Below are positions 16,564 to 25,638 of a stretch of DNA of 64,000 bases, one piece after another (the first letter of the stretch is position 1; the number at the start of each line of letters is the position of its first letter). The notes below the pieces were generated by a model. The model was not told where the DNA came from, did not search any database, and was given only the letters and a program-made list of their open reading frames with translations. Both the position numbers and the translations under genes were made by a program. The DNA lies in assembly GCF_000023105.1 (NCBI RefSeq), contig NC_012669.1, forward strand, positions 4,217,025-4,281,024, read 5' to 3'. This stretch comes from Beutenbergia cavernae DSM 12333. GTDB lineage: Bacteria > Actinomycetota > Actinomycetes > Actinomycetales > Beutenbergiaceae.

Positions 16564-18092
16564 CAGCCTTCACCCGCCTCGGACGACTGCCCCTCGCCGC
16601 GGTCGCCGTGCACGAGCACCGCGTCCACGTACGGGGAGCGGGCGCGCAGATCGGTCGCGGCGCGGTCCGTGTAGTCGAAGAGCGGGCCGGCGACGACCGT
16701 CAGGGCGACGCTGACGGCGACGATCGCCGCCGCGGGGCCGAACATCGTGCGCGGGGTGTCGCCCTGCGGCAACCCCTCCGGCGCCTCCTGCCAGAACGCC
16801 TTGTTCCAGGCCTTGATGATCGCGTAGAGCGTGAGGAGGCTGGTCAGCAGACCACCCGCGACCAGGGCGTACGCCAGCGGGGTCCCGAGCTGTACACCTG
16901 CCTGGAGCAGCCCGAGCTTGCCGAGGAACCCGGAGAGCGGTGGGATCCCGGCCAGGTTCATGGCCGGCACGAAGAAGATGATCGCGAGGGCGGGCGCATA
17001 CTTCGCGAGGCTGCCCAGCTTCTCGAGCGACGTCGTCCCGCCCCGCCGCTCGACGAGCCCCGACACGAGGAAGAGCGCCGTCTGCACGGTGATGTGGTGC
17101 GCGACGTAGAAGATCGCCGCAGCGAGCCCCGCCTGGGACGACAGCGCGATCCCGAAGATCATGTAGCCGATGTGGCTGACGAGCGTGAACGACAGCAGAC
17201 GTTTCAGGTCCTCCTGCGCGACGGCGCCCACGATCCCCACCACCATCGTGAGCAGCGCCGCCCACAGGAGCAGCGTGTCGAGACGGCCGTCCGGGAAGAG
17301 GAGCGTCTGCGTGCGGATGATCGCGTACACGCCCACCTTGGTCAGCAGGCCGGCGAAGACAGCCGTCACGGGCGCGGGCGCCGTCGGGTAGGAGTCCGGC
17401 AGCCACGCGGAGAGCGGGAACACGGCCGCCTTGATGGCGAAGGCCAGGAGCAGCATGACCTGCAGGACCAGCTGCACGCCGGGATCGAGCTCGCCGAGCC
17501 GCACCGAGAGCTGCGCGAGGTTGAGCGTGCCGGTCGCGGAGTAGATGAGGGCGATCGCGACGACGAACAGCACCGACGAGAGCAGCGAGACGACGACGTA
17601 GATCGTGCCCGCCCGGATGCGCTCGCCCGTGCCGCCGAGAGTGAGGAGCACGAAGCTGGCCCCGAGCAGGATCTCGAAGCCGACGTAGAGGTTGAACAGG
17701 TCGCCGGAGAGGAACGCGTTCGCGACGCCCGCGGAGAGCACGAGGTACGTCGGGTGGAACACGGCGACCGGGGCGCCCTCGTCGCCGTCGGCGATGCCCT
17801 GCCCGAGCGCGTAGAGCAGCACGCCGAGCAGCACGATCGCCGCCACCACGAGCATGAGCGCCGACAGGCGGTCCGCCACGAGGGCGATCCCCACCGGGGC
17901 GGCCCAGCCGCCGACGTTGACGACGAGCGGCCCGGAGTCCGAGAGCACGAGCAGCGCGATCGACGTCACGAGCATCGTCGAGATCGCGACCACGCTGATC
18001 AGCCCCTGGAGGCGGGGGCGGCGCACCTGGGTCAGGGCGAGGCCCGCCGCGATGAGCGGGATCACCACGGGGAGCGGGACGAGCCAGTTCAT
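16563..18092 (-). CDS. mrpD: Mrp antiporter subunit D
   Basis: This 509-residue protein is a proton-pumping subunit related to complex I NuoM/NuoN, with about 14 helices. Visible family motifs include GDLFNLYVGFEILLGASFVL with the conserved membrane Glu, AIKAAVFPLSAWLPDSYPTA with the key Lys and Pro, and QEDLKRLLSFTLVSHIGYM. It should work with MrpA to exchange cytoplasmic Na+ for external H+. The start overlaps the mrpC stop by four bases. Confidence 0.93.
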   Translation of the reverse strand: MNWLVPLPVVIPLIAAGLALTQVRRPRLQGLISVVAISTMLVTSIALLVLSDSGPLVVNVGGWAAPVGIALVADRLSALMLVVAAIVLLGVLLYALGQGIADGDEGAPVAVFHPTYLVLSAGVANAFLSGDLFNLYVGFEILLGASFVLLTLGGTGERIRAGTIYVVVSLLSSVLFVVAIALIYSATGTLNLAQLSVRLGELDPGVQLVLQVMLLLAFAIKAAVFPLSAWLPDSYPTAPAPVTAVFAGLLTKVGVYAIIRTQTLLFPDGRLDTLLLWAALLTMVVGIVGAVAQEDLKRLLSFTLVSHIGYMIFGIALSSQAGLAAAIFYVAHHITVQTALFLVSGLVERRGGTTSLEKLGSLAKYAPALAIIFFVPAMNLAGIPPLSGFLGKLGLLQAGVQLGTPLAYALVAGGLLTSLLTLYAIIKAWNKAFWQEAPEGLPQGDTPRTMFGPAAAIVAVSVALTVVAGPLFDYTDRAATDLRARSPYVDAVLVHGDRGEGQSSEAGEG

Positions 18093-18586
18093 CGTCGTCC
18101 CTCCTCGGCGTTGGCAGCGATCTCGGCGGCGGTGAGCTCCTCGGTCTCGTCGCGCACCTGCGCGGCCTCGAGGTCGACGCTCGTCGTCGCGTCGTCCGTC
18201 CGGGGGTCGAGCTCACCGCGCTCCGCGCGACGCGCGATCCGACGGTCCTCGAGGTCGTCCTGGACCTCGTCGTGACCGTGCAGCTGCCACGAGCGGTACG
18301 CCATCGCGAGGAGGAACGCCGTGAAGCCGAGTGTGATGACGATCGCTGTCAGCACCATCGCCTGGGGCAGCGGGTCGCTCATCTCGTCCTCGGGTCCGGA
18401 GCCGAGCAGCGGCGGCCCGCCGGCGGCACCTCCGGCGACGAGCAGCAGCAGGTTCGCCCCGTTGCCGATCAGTGCCACACCGATGAGCACGCGCGTGAGG
18501 CTGCGCTCCAGCAGCAGGTACACGCCCGTGCCGAACAGCACGCCGATGACCACGACGAGCACGAGGTTCGGGCTCATGTCGATCAC
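18089..18586 (-). CDS. mrpC: Mrp antiporter subunit C
   Basis: This 165-residue NuoK-like subunit has three helices and the motif IGNGANLLLL, with a DPLPQAMVLTAIVI block typical of MrpC. The last 60 residues are a charged cytoplasmic tail absent from the shorter Bacillus proteins. GTG at 18586 is chosen because GGAGG lies six bases upstream and its GTGA overlaps the mrpA stop; an ATG three codons later is less well placed. Confidence 0.92.
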   Translation of the reverse strand: MIDMSPNLVLVVVIGVLFGTGVYLLLERSLTRVLIGVALIGNGANLLLLVAGGAAGGPPLLGSGPEDEMSDPLPQAMVLTAIVITLGFTAFLLAMAYRSWQLHGHDEVQDDLEDRRIARRAERGELDPRTDDATTSVDLEAAQVRDETEELTAAEIAANAEEGRR

Positions 18587-21582
18587 GTCGCACCTCCGTC
18601 GTCGCGGGTCGTGTTCGTGCCTGCCGGCGCTCCGGCGAGGGCGGAGTCGCCGTCGTCGTCCGCGTCGTAGGCGACGTCCGGCGCGGCGCTCCCCTCGGTC
18701 TCCCCCTGCCGGTCGATCTCCGCGCCGAGCGTGCGGAGCACGTCGAGGGCGAGGCCGATGACCACGAGGTAGACGCCGATGTCGAAGAACAGGGCGGTGG
18801 ATCCGTGGAGCTCCCCGAGCGGGCCGAGGTCGACGTCGAGGACGGCGGACTGGAGCACCTGCCCGCCGAACAGCACCGGGACGAGTCCCGCGCCCGCGGA
18901 GAGGAACAGGCCGCTGCCCAGCAGGAGGCCGGGGTTGATCGGGGCCGCCTCTGCGAGCTCGTAGCGGCCCCCGGCGAGATAGCGCACCACGAGCGCGATG
19001 CCCGCGACGAGCCCGGCGGCGAACCCGCCGCCCGGCGCGTTGTGGCCGGAGAAGAGGAGGAACACCGAGAACACGATCATCGTGTGGAAGACGAGCCGGG
19101 TGGTGATCTCGAAGATGACCGACCGGCGTTCCGGTGCGAGGGTGGCGCCGGCCGTGAGCCACTGCCGGTTGCGCTGACCCTCCGCCGCTGGTGCGTCGGA
19201 GCCGCGCAACCGGGCAATCTGCTGCATCAGCCGGCCGGACTCCTCGCCGGCCCAGACGCCGCCGAGGTCCGACGAGGCGACGTCACGAGCCCGCTCGATC
19301 CGCCCGCCGCGCAGGCGCCGGAAGACGAGCGAGGCGACGCCGGTCGCGGCGACCAGGAGCACGGAGATCTCGCCCATCGTGTCCCAGGCGCGGATGTCGA
19401 CGAGCGTGACGTTGACGATGTTCTTGCCGTACCCGTACTCGTACGCCTCGGCCGGGAAGTACACGGAGATGGGCGCCTCGATGCGCGCCGTCGGGATGAT
19501 GAGCGCGAGGAAGGCGAAGAACGCCCCGACGAGCACGCCGAGGGCGGCGCGCCACCACCGGCTCGCGGCGAGCGGGCGGTTCGAGAAGTACGGCGGGAGC
19601 CGGCGCAGCACGAGGACGAAGACGACGAGCGTGATCGTCTCGACCAGCACCTGGGTGAGCGCCAGGTCGGGGGCGCCCTGCAGCTCGAACAGGACCGCGA
19701 CGCCGTACCCGCAGGCCCCGAGGAGGAGCACCGCCTTCATCCGCCGGCGGGAGCGGGCGGCGAGGATCGCGCCCAGGATCACGATGACGCCGACGACGAG
19801 CTGGACGGGCGTGTCCCAGGGGCGCACCGGGCCGGGCGTGCGACCGGAGGACAGCGCGGCCCAGCCGCCGACGACGACCCCGGTGAGCAGGATGATCGAC
19901 AGGTACATCGGCAGCGAACCGCGCTGGGTGAAGCTCGTGATGTAGGCGGAGGCACGGTCCAGCCGGCGCATCGTCTGCCGGTAGGCGACGTCGGCGTCGA
20001 GGACCAGCTCGACACGGCCCTGTGCGGCCTCCACCCTGGTGCGCGCCACGAACAGCAGCGCGCCGAGGACGAACACGGCGAGCGTGAGGACGACGGGCCA
20101 CCCGAAGCCACCCCAGAGCGTGAGGTGGCCGGGGTCGCCGGTCGGATACGTGTCGGCGAACGGCTCCAGCAGGCGCTCCCCGAGAGCGGGCACCAGACCC
20201 GCGGCGAGGCCGGCAACGGCGAGCACCGTGGGGGCCGCGAACATGGGCCAGGCCTCGCGGTCGACCTCCGTGTCGGCCAGGTCCTTCTTGATGCCGAAGG
20301 CACCCCACCAGAACCGCAGCCCGTACGCGACGGTCAGGATCGAGCCGAGCACGACGACGGCGAGCAGCATGATCGAGGTCGGGTCGCCGTCGTGCACGAA
20401 TCCCTCGAGTGCCGCCTCCTTCGCGACGTAGCCGGCGAACGGGGGCAGCCCGATCATCGAGGCGGTCGCGAGACCGGCGACGACGGCGAGGAAGGGTTGC
20501 GTACGGACGAGGCCGGAGAGCTGGCGCAGGTCGCGCGTGCCGGCGGCGGCGTCGACGATCCCGACGCTGAGGAAGAGCGCCGCCTTGAACATGGCGTGGG
20601 CGCCGAGCAGGGCGAGGCCGGCGAGCGCGACGGCGCGACTCGGTTGGCCGACCAGGAGGATGAGGAACCCGAGCTGGCTCACGGTGCCGTAGGCGAGGAG
20701 GAGCTTGAGGTCGTGCTGGCGCAGCGCCCGGTAGCCACCGAGGATCATCGTGGCGGAGGCGAGCACGAGCAGCGTCCACTGCCAGGCCGGCAGGGTGGAG
20801 TACCCCGGGGCGAGCCGGGCCACGAGGTAGACGCCGGCCTTGACCATGGCCGCCGCGTGCAGGTAGGCGCTGACCGGGGTCGGGGCGGCCATCGCCGACG
20901 GCAGCCAGAAGTGGAACGGGACGAGCGCCGACTTGCTCACGGCCCCGACGAGGACGCACACGATCGCGATCGGGAGGAGCGGTGACTCGGGGGCGGAGGC
21001 CACGAGCTCCGTCAGGGAGTACGAGCCGCCCGGCAGCTCGCCGAGCATGACGAGACCGGCGAGCATGACGAGGCCGCCGAACGTCGTCACGATGATCGCC
21101 TGCATGGCCGCGCGGCGAGACACCTTGCGATCGAAGTAGTGGCCGATCAGCAGGTAGGAGAAGACGGTGGTCAGCTCCCAGAACGCGTACAGGGCGAAGG
21201 TGTTGTCGGTCGTGACGAGGCCGAGCATGGCGCCGGCGAAGGCGACGAACACCCCGGCGAAGCGGGGCAGGTTGCTGGCGCCGGAGGCGAAGTACCAGGC
21301 GCAGTACAGGAGCACCAGCGCGCCGACGCCACCCACGATCAGGACCATGAACCAGCCGAGGACGTCCAGGCGGAACGACAGGTCGATGCCGAGCGCCGGC
21401 ACCCAGGACGTCGTCACGACCGGGGCGTCCCCGGCCATCACCGCAGGGGTCTGCGCGAGGGCCCACACGGTCGCGGAGAGGGGGGCGAGGGCGAGAACGG
21501 CGAACATGCGCCGCCCCCACAGGCGCACCAGCACAGGGCCGACCAGGGCCACCGCGAGGTGGACGGTCAGCAGCTGCAGCAT
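18583..21582 (-). CDS. mrpA: Mrp antiporter subunit A fused to subunit B
   Basis: This 999-residue protein is the largest subunit. Residues to about 480 are NuoL-like, with FWELTTVFSYLLIG, KSALVPFHFWLPSAMAAPTPVSAYLHAA and LKLLLAYGTVSQLGF. A MrpA-specific region follows, with GAPDLALTQVLVETITLV. The last 190 residues form a MnhB domain (TTRLVFHTMIVFSVFLLFSG, NAPGGGFAAGLVAG). The operon has no separate mrpB, so the fusion replaces it, as in other actinobacteria. It starts the operon at ATG 21582. About 230 bases separate it from the HNH gene and should contain the promoter. The complex supports sodium and alkali tolerance and pH homeostasis. Confidence 0.93.
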   Translation of the reverse strand: MLQLLTVHLAVALVGPVLVRLWGRRMFAVLALAPLSATVWALAQTPAVMAGDAPVVTTSWVPALGIDLSFRLDVLGWFMVLIVGGVGALVLLYCAWYFASGASNLPRFAGVFVAFAGAMLGLVTTDNTFALYAFWELTTVFSYLLIGHYFDRKVSRRAAMQAIIVTTFGGLVMLAGLVMLGELPGGSYSLTELVASAPESPLLPIAIVCVLVGAVSKSALVPFHFWLPSAMAAPTPVSAYLHAAAMVKAGVYLVARLAPGYSTLPAWQWTLLVLASATMILGGYRALRQHDLKLLLAYGTVSQLGFLILLVGQPSRAVALAGLALLGAHAMFKAALFLSVGIVDAAAGTRDLRQLSGLVRTQPFLAVVAGLATASMIGLPPFAGYVAKEAALEGFVHDGDPTSIMLLAVVVLGSILTVAYGLRFWWGAFGIKKDLADTEVDREAWPMFAAPTVLAVAGLAAGLVPALGERLLEPFADTYPTGDPGHLTLWGGFGWPVVLTLAVFVLGALLFVARTRVEAAQGRVELVLDADVAYRQTMRRLDRASAYITSFTQRGSLPMYLSIILLTGVVVGGWAALSSGRTPGPVRPWDTPVQLVVGVIVILGAILAARSRRRMKAVLLLGACGYGVAVLFELQGAPDLALTQVLVETITLVVFVLVLRRLPPYFSNRPLAASRWWRAALGVLVGAFFAFLALIIPTARIEAPISVYFPAEAYEYGYGKNIVNVTLVDIRAWDTMGEISVLLVAATGVASLVFRRLRGGRIERARDVASSDLGGVWAGEESGRLMQQIARLRGSDAPAAEGQRNRQWLTAGATLAPERRSVIFEITTRLVFHTMIVFSVFLLFSGHNAPGGGFAAGLVAGIALVVRYLAGGRYELAEAAPINPGLLLGSGLFLSAGAGLVPVLFGGQVLQSAVLDVDLGPLGELHGSTALFFDIGVYLVVIGLALDVLRTLGAEIDRQGETEGSAAPDVAYDADDDGDSALAGAPAGTNTTRDDGGAT

Positions 21583-21814
21583 GGGCGTCCCCGTCGTTCA
21601 CGTGGAGGTCGGACGTGTGAAGTTGGCGGTCGTGGACTCGATCTCGGCCGCGGACACGCCCGGCGGGTACGCCGTCACCACCCTTGCGGGTGGTACGTGA
21701 CACGGTCCGACGATCGTACCAAGGGCTCGGTGGTGGCCTGCCCGCGCATCCTCTCAGCGGGACGGCGTCGAGCGGCTCAGTGGGGCGACCTCGAGCGGCC
21801 CGCGGGCGACGGGG

Positions 21815-23707
21815 TCACGCGGCCGCCGCTCGGGGAGACTGCGTGCCTTCGTTGGGGTCCTCCCGCTCCCGGCGCGGCCCCGCGCCGGGAGCCTCCTGCC
21901 GCTCCCGGCGCAGGTTCGCACCGGCGGGAGCATCGCGACGTGCCCACGTGCCATCGATCGCGCGCCGGCGGACCACGCCCGACGGCGTCGTCCAGCTCGT
22001 CGAGCCATCGGCTTCCACGCTGAGCCGATGACCGGCGCGGGTCTTTAGGAGGTGATGCCGTCGACACAACGGCCGCAGGTTCCAGGCATCCGTCGGCCCC
22101 AGCGGAAAGGAGACCACGTGGTCCAGGTCGCACGACGTCGCCGGTACGGAGCATCCGGGCGCGACGCACGTGCCGTCGCGAGCACGCACGAGCCGCGCGA
22201 GCGCCGCCGGCGGGTGGTACGTCTCGCGTCCCGCGTCCCACTCAGTCGCCGCGCCTGGAACAGCTGTTGCGCGACGCCAAGCCTCGAGCTCCGCGTCGGT
22301 CACCACGACCCGGACCAGGCCCTCGGCCGCTAGCGCCCGAGCCGTCGCCGGATCGACCGCACCGTACCCGGTCAGCAGCGGCACAGGCTCCGGCGGTGCG
22401 GGCTCATCCTGGGCGCCGCCGAGCGCGCCTGCCGCGGCGCCGTCCTTCCCACCCGCGACCTCGCCCGCATCGTCCGGAAGACGACTCGGCCAGAGGTCCT
22501 CGGCGACGTCGTGCGCCGTCCCGACCCAGTCCTGCCCGCTCAGCGTCGCGACCGAGACACTGAGCTCGAGCCTGGCGGCCGGCCCGCTGAACCGGAACGA
22601 CTCCACCTCCGGGGACTCCGAACGAGGGGGATGCTTCGGTTCCCTCGACGTCGTCGATTCCCGCTCACTCTTCCCCGCACGCGGGCCGGACGCCCCCAGA
22701 GCATCCCCCGCACGCGGGCCCGATTCCCGCACAGCCTCCCCCGCACCCAAGCCCGACGCCGGCACATCCTCGTCGGCGCCGGGACCAGGCGCACGGCGTC
22801 CGGCGGCGTCCCCAGCCTCCGGCGACGTCGGAGCTCCTCGATGCTCGACCGACCCCTCGGGCCCGATCCGCCCCTGCGCGAGCGCCTCAGCGCCGAGCGC
22901 CGCCAGGGCATCCGCCCGGAGCTGCTCCAGCGTGCGGGAGTCGCCCGCCGCCCGCTTCGCGCGAGCCGCCGCCTCACACGCGGCATAGACACCGGCGGCC
23001 TGCGCCGCGGTCAGTACGGCTGACAGCCGAGCCATCCCGTCCGGAAGCACGCGCACGCGCTCCACGCACCGCCTGCGCGCTGCTCGCTCGTGCCGCTCCG
23101 AGGCACCCTGCGGGTCGACGCGCACGACTGCGCGCTGGATCGCCGTCGCCACCTGGCGCTGCGAGAGCGTGGGCGCCTCGGGCAGCACCTCGTCGCACAC
23201 CGCGAGGACTACCGGCAGATCCTGCTCGGCCAGCGCGTCGACGAACTCGCGCGCCTTGCCGGCGTCGATCACTCCGGCCTGGAGGGCGACACCGACGTTG
23301 CCCAGCTTCCCCGCGAGCAGCTCGCCCTCCGCGATCCATCGAGCGGCCGCCATGCGGGAGACCCCCACCCGGACCGCGATCTCGTCCCCGGCCACCGACG
23401 GCACGGACACGCGACGCCGGAGCTCCCGCCAGTCGGGCGTCTGGGAGGGACGCCGAGCCAGCGCCGCCGCCCACGCTCTCTTCGCCCCGGCCGCCCGAGC
23501 CTCCACGGCGGCCCAGCCCGCGACCACGTCGAGCACCTGCGCATCCGAGAGCGATCCGCCGTCGTGCTCCGGCAGCGCATCCAGCGAGGCCAACGCGGCG
23601 AACTCTTCGACGCCGACAGGCTCCGGCTGGAGGCCGTCGCTGACCGCCGCCGTCACATCCGCTCGCGTCTCGAACATGTGATCGATTCTGGCATGCACAT
23701 CCGACAT
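21815..23707 (-). CDS. DUF222 / HNH endonuclease-domain protein
   Basis: This protein of about 630 residues joins an N-terminal DUF222 helical region to a C-terminal HNH nuclease motif. That motif reads CVAPGCSVPATSCDLDHVVS, then WNLRPLCRRHHLLKT, with zinc-type Cys pairs and the catalytic His in DLDH. Such proteins are abundant, multicopy and poorly understood in actinobacteria, and some lie in mobile elements. Between the domains is a low-complexity linker with 11-residue repeats (ASGPRAGDALG type), and the C-terminus repeats RRER. The start is uncertain: ATG 23707, ATG 23677 and GTG 23737 are in frame and none has a good ribosome site. No transposase or att-like repeats were seen nearby. 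Confidence 0.8.
   Translation of the reverse strand: MSDVHARIDHMFETRADVTAAVSDGLQPEPVGVEEFAALASLDALPEHDGGSLSDAQVLDVVAGWAAVEARAAGAKRAWAAALARRPSQTPDWRELRRRVSVPSVAGDEIAVRVGVSRMAAARWIAEGELLAGKLGNVGVALQAGVIDAGKAREFVDALAEQDLPVVLAVCDEVLPEAPTLSQRQVATAIQRAVVRVDPQGASERHERAARRRCVERVRVLPDGMARLSAVLTAAQAAGVYAACEAAARAKRAAGDSRTLEQLRADALAALGAEALAQGRIGPEGSVEHRGAPTSPEAGDAAGRRAPGPGADEDVPASGLGAGEAVRESGPRAGDALGASGPRAGKSERESTTSREPKHPPRSESPEVESFRFSGPAARLELSVSVATLSGQDWVGTAHDVAEDLWPSRLPDDAGEVAGGKDGAAAGALGGAQDEPAPPEPVPLLTGYGAVDPATARALAAEGLVRVVVTDAELEAWRRATAVPGAATEWDAGRETYHPPAALARLVRARDGTCVAPGCSVPATSCDLDHVVSFPLGPTDAWNLRPLCRRHHLLKTRAGHRLSVEADGSTSWTTPSGVVRRRAIDGTWARRDAPAGANLRRERQEAPGAGPRREREDPNEGTQSPRAAAA
21865..21892. repeat. 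perfect GC palindrome within the HNH gene
   Basis: GCTCCCGGCGCGG, two bases, then its exact reverse complement give a 13-base-pair stem. It lies in the last coding part of the HNH gene, and a third partial copy (GCTCCCGGCGC) follows. It encodes the repeated RRER peptide and could also fold in mRNA. Confidence 0.6.
22673..22771. repeat. three 33-bp in-frame tandem repeats in the HNH gene linker
   Basis: Units 22673-22705, 22706-22738 and 22739-22771 each begin with CCCCGCAC and are 33 bases long. They encode an 11-residue repeat (SGPRAG core) in the linker between DUF222 and HNH. Being a multiple of three, the repeat can change copy number without breaking the frame, so linker length may vary between strains. 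Confidence 0.75.
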
Positions 23708-23786
23708 CGCGTCGTCAACTATCCACAGGCACGACACCCCGCCCTGCGCCCACTAGGTTGGGCTCCGCACGAGGCGAGGGGGACCG

Positions 23787-25538
23787 ATGAGCCGGGACGA
23801 CAGGCGCTTCCGCCCTGCCTCGGACGACGACGACGAGTACGCCGTCGGTGACGACTACGCACCTGCTCCCCCGCCCGGCTCAGCCGACCCGACCGACCCG
23901 CCCCGTGCGACCCCGCCCGTCTCGCCCAGCCCGGAACGCGAGCTCCCCGACCCGGCCGCCGCCACGGAACCCGCGGCACCGGCGACGCCCGCACTGCCCT
24001 ACGCGACCCCGATCCCCATCCCGCCGCCCGGCGCCGCGACGCCGCCCGGCGGGCCGCCATCCGGCGCTACCCCGCCCGCCGGCCCACCATCCGGCGCGGC
24101 CCCGCCCGGTCCGAGCCCGTACATCCCGTCTCCCGCCGGCGGACCCTCCCCGACGCGCAAGCGCACCTCCGCCCAGGTCGGCTGCGCCGTCGCCGTCGCG
24201 TTCTTCGCGCTCATGGCGGTGATCGTGATCGTCATCGGCGCGATCGCCGGGAACGGGGACGGGGACGACGACGCCGCCGCTACCCCACCCGGCGTCGACT
24301 CGCCGCCGGACCTGGACGTCGCCTGGATCCGGTACACGGACGACATCGCCGCCGGCGTCCCCGCCGTGTCCAACCTCCTCCCGACGACCGACGGCTCGTT
24401 CGGCGGTGACGCCGTCCTCGACGCGGGGAGCACCTGGCTGATCCGGTTCGGCAACAGCGCCGGCGAAGGGCGGCTCCTCGTCGCCGTCGACCCGGCCACC
24501 GGAGAGACCGCCTGGGAGACCACCTTCGACGACGCCCTCGACATCGTGTGCGACGCCCGGGCGGCCGACGCCACCGTCATCTGCCTCAGCGAAGGCGCCG
24601 ACGGCGCCTACACGGGCCACGTGCTCGACGCGGCCACGGGCACCGCACGCACCAGCTGGCCGGCTCCCGGAGTGACGTCCGTCGCGTTGATCCACCTCAC
24701 CGGCGACGGCGTGATCGTGGTCGGGGACGCCGATCCGGCTCCGCACGCCCGCCTCGCCTTCCTCGGACTGGACGGCGTCGAGCGGTGGAGCCTCGACGTC
24801 GCGGACCTGGAGAACGCGGATCTCCTCTTCGACGACTTCCTCGCCCAGGACTTCTCCGACGAACCCACCCTCACGATGGAGCGCACACGCTGGCGCGACC
24901 TGCCCGAGGGGCACGTCCTGCTGTGGTCGACGCCCGGCGTGGCGCTCATCGACACGGCGAGCGGCGCCGTCGTCGTCCATGAGTGCCTGCGGGCCACCGC
25001 CCAGGGCGAGGCGTACTACTGCGTGGCGGACGACGGCGTCCAGCGGCGTGGTCTCGACGGTTCCGTCGTGTGGACCACACCGGGGGTGGACCTCGCGTTT
25101 CCCGCGGACGTCGGGCACCACGACCCGATCGCGATCAACGACCAGGCCCAGCTGTTCGCGTTCGACACCGAGACCGGCACGCTCGGCGACGTGCTGTACG
25201 ACGTCGACCCGGCCACCGACTGGCTCGGGCCGAGTGCCCTCGGCAACGAGGAGTGGACGGTGGTGGAGACCCCGCGCACGCTCGTCGGGGTTGCGACCGG
25301 GTCGACGACGGCCGCCTGGACCTACGACGCCACGGATCGGATCTGGGACACGGTGCTCGTGGGCGACGCCGTCGTCGTCGACACGTCGGGGACGTTCGTC
25401 GGCCTCGACGCCGCCACGGGCGACGTGCTGTGGGAGCGCGGACGGTCCTACGACAACACCGGCTACAACGTCCAGGGCATCGGCGACGACCTCGTGCTGT
25501 CCGGGCTCGACGGCCTCACCGCCTACGACCTGCCGTAG
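23787..25538 (+). CDS. membrane-anchored PQQ-like beta-propeller protein
   Basis: This 583-residue protein has an acidic N-terminus, then a Pro/Ala/Gly-rich cytoplasmic region with repeated PP-x-GPPSGA units (about residues 85-115). One transmembrane helix follows a basic stop (TRKRTSAQVG, then AVAFFALMAVIVIVIGAIAG, about residues 130-155). The outer part contains repeated beta strands of PQQ-quinoprotein type, such as LVAVDPATGETAWETTF, LFAFDTETGTLGDVLYDV and FVGLDAATGDVLWERG. These form a propeller. No cofactor ligands can be assigned, so a scaffold or sensing role is likelier than dehydrogenase activity. The ATG follows a GGGGGA site. An antiporter gene follows after 100 bases. Confidence 0.75.
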   Translation: MSRDDRRFRPASDDDDEYAVGDDYAPAPPPGSADPTDPPRATPPVSPSPERELPDPAAATEPAAPATPALPYATPIPIPPPGAATPPGGPPSGATPPAGPPSGAAPPGPSPYIPSPAGGPSPTRKRTSAQVGCAVAVAFFALMAVIVIVIGAIAGNGDGDDDAAATPPGVDSPPDLDVAWIRYTDDIAAGVPAVSNLLPTTDGSFGGDAVLDAGSTWLIRFGNSAGEGRLLVAVDPATGETAWETTFDDALDIVCDARAADATVICLSEGADGAYTGHVLDAATGTARTSWPAPGVTSVALIHLTGDGVIVVGDADPAPHARLAFLGLDGVERWSLDVADLENADLLFDDFLAQDFSDEPTLTMERTRWRDLPEGHVLLWSTPGVALIDTASGAVVVHECLRATAQGEAYYCVADDGVQRRGLDGSVVWTTPGVDLAFPADVGHHDPIAINDQAQLFAFDTETGTLGDVLYDVDPATDWLGPSALGNEEWTVVETPRTLVGVATGSTTAAWTYDATDRIWDTVLVGDAVVVDTSGTFVGLDAATGDVLWERGRSYDNTGYNVQGIGDDLVLSGLDGLTAYDLP

Positions 25539-25638
25539 CCGGGCCGGGCGCGGCGGGCCACGCCGGGCCGGGCCGGCGAACGCGGCACGCGCGACCCCCG
25601 TCCGGGCGCCCCGGCGCCCCAACCGCCAGGATGTCCGC

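Noticed and set aside
15174-21582. NADH dehydrogenase (complex I) operon
   Set aside because: NuoL/M/K-like subunits occur, but there are no hydrophilic Nuo subunits; MnhB, E, F and G-type parts show it is an Mrp antiporter.
21815-23707. Homing endonuclease or intein
   Set aside because: There are no intein splice motifs or interrupted host gene; the DUF222 fusion is a free-standing family.
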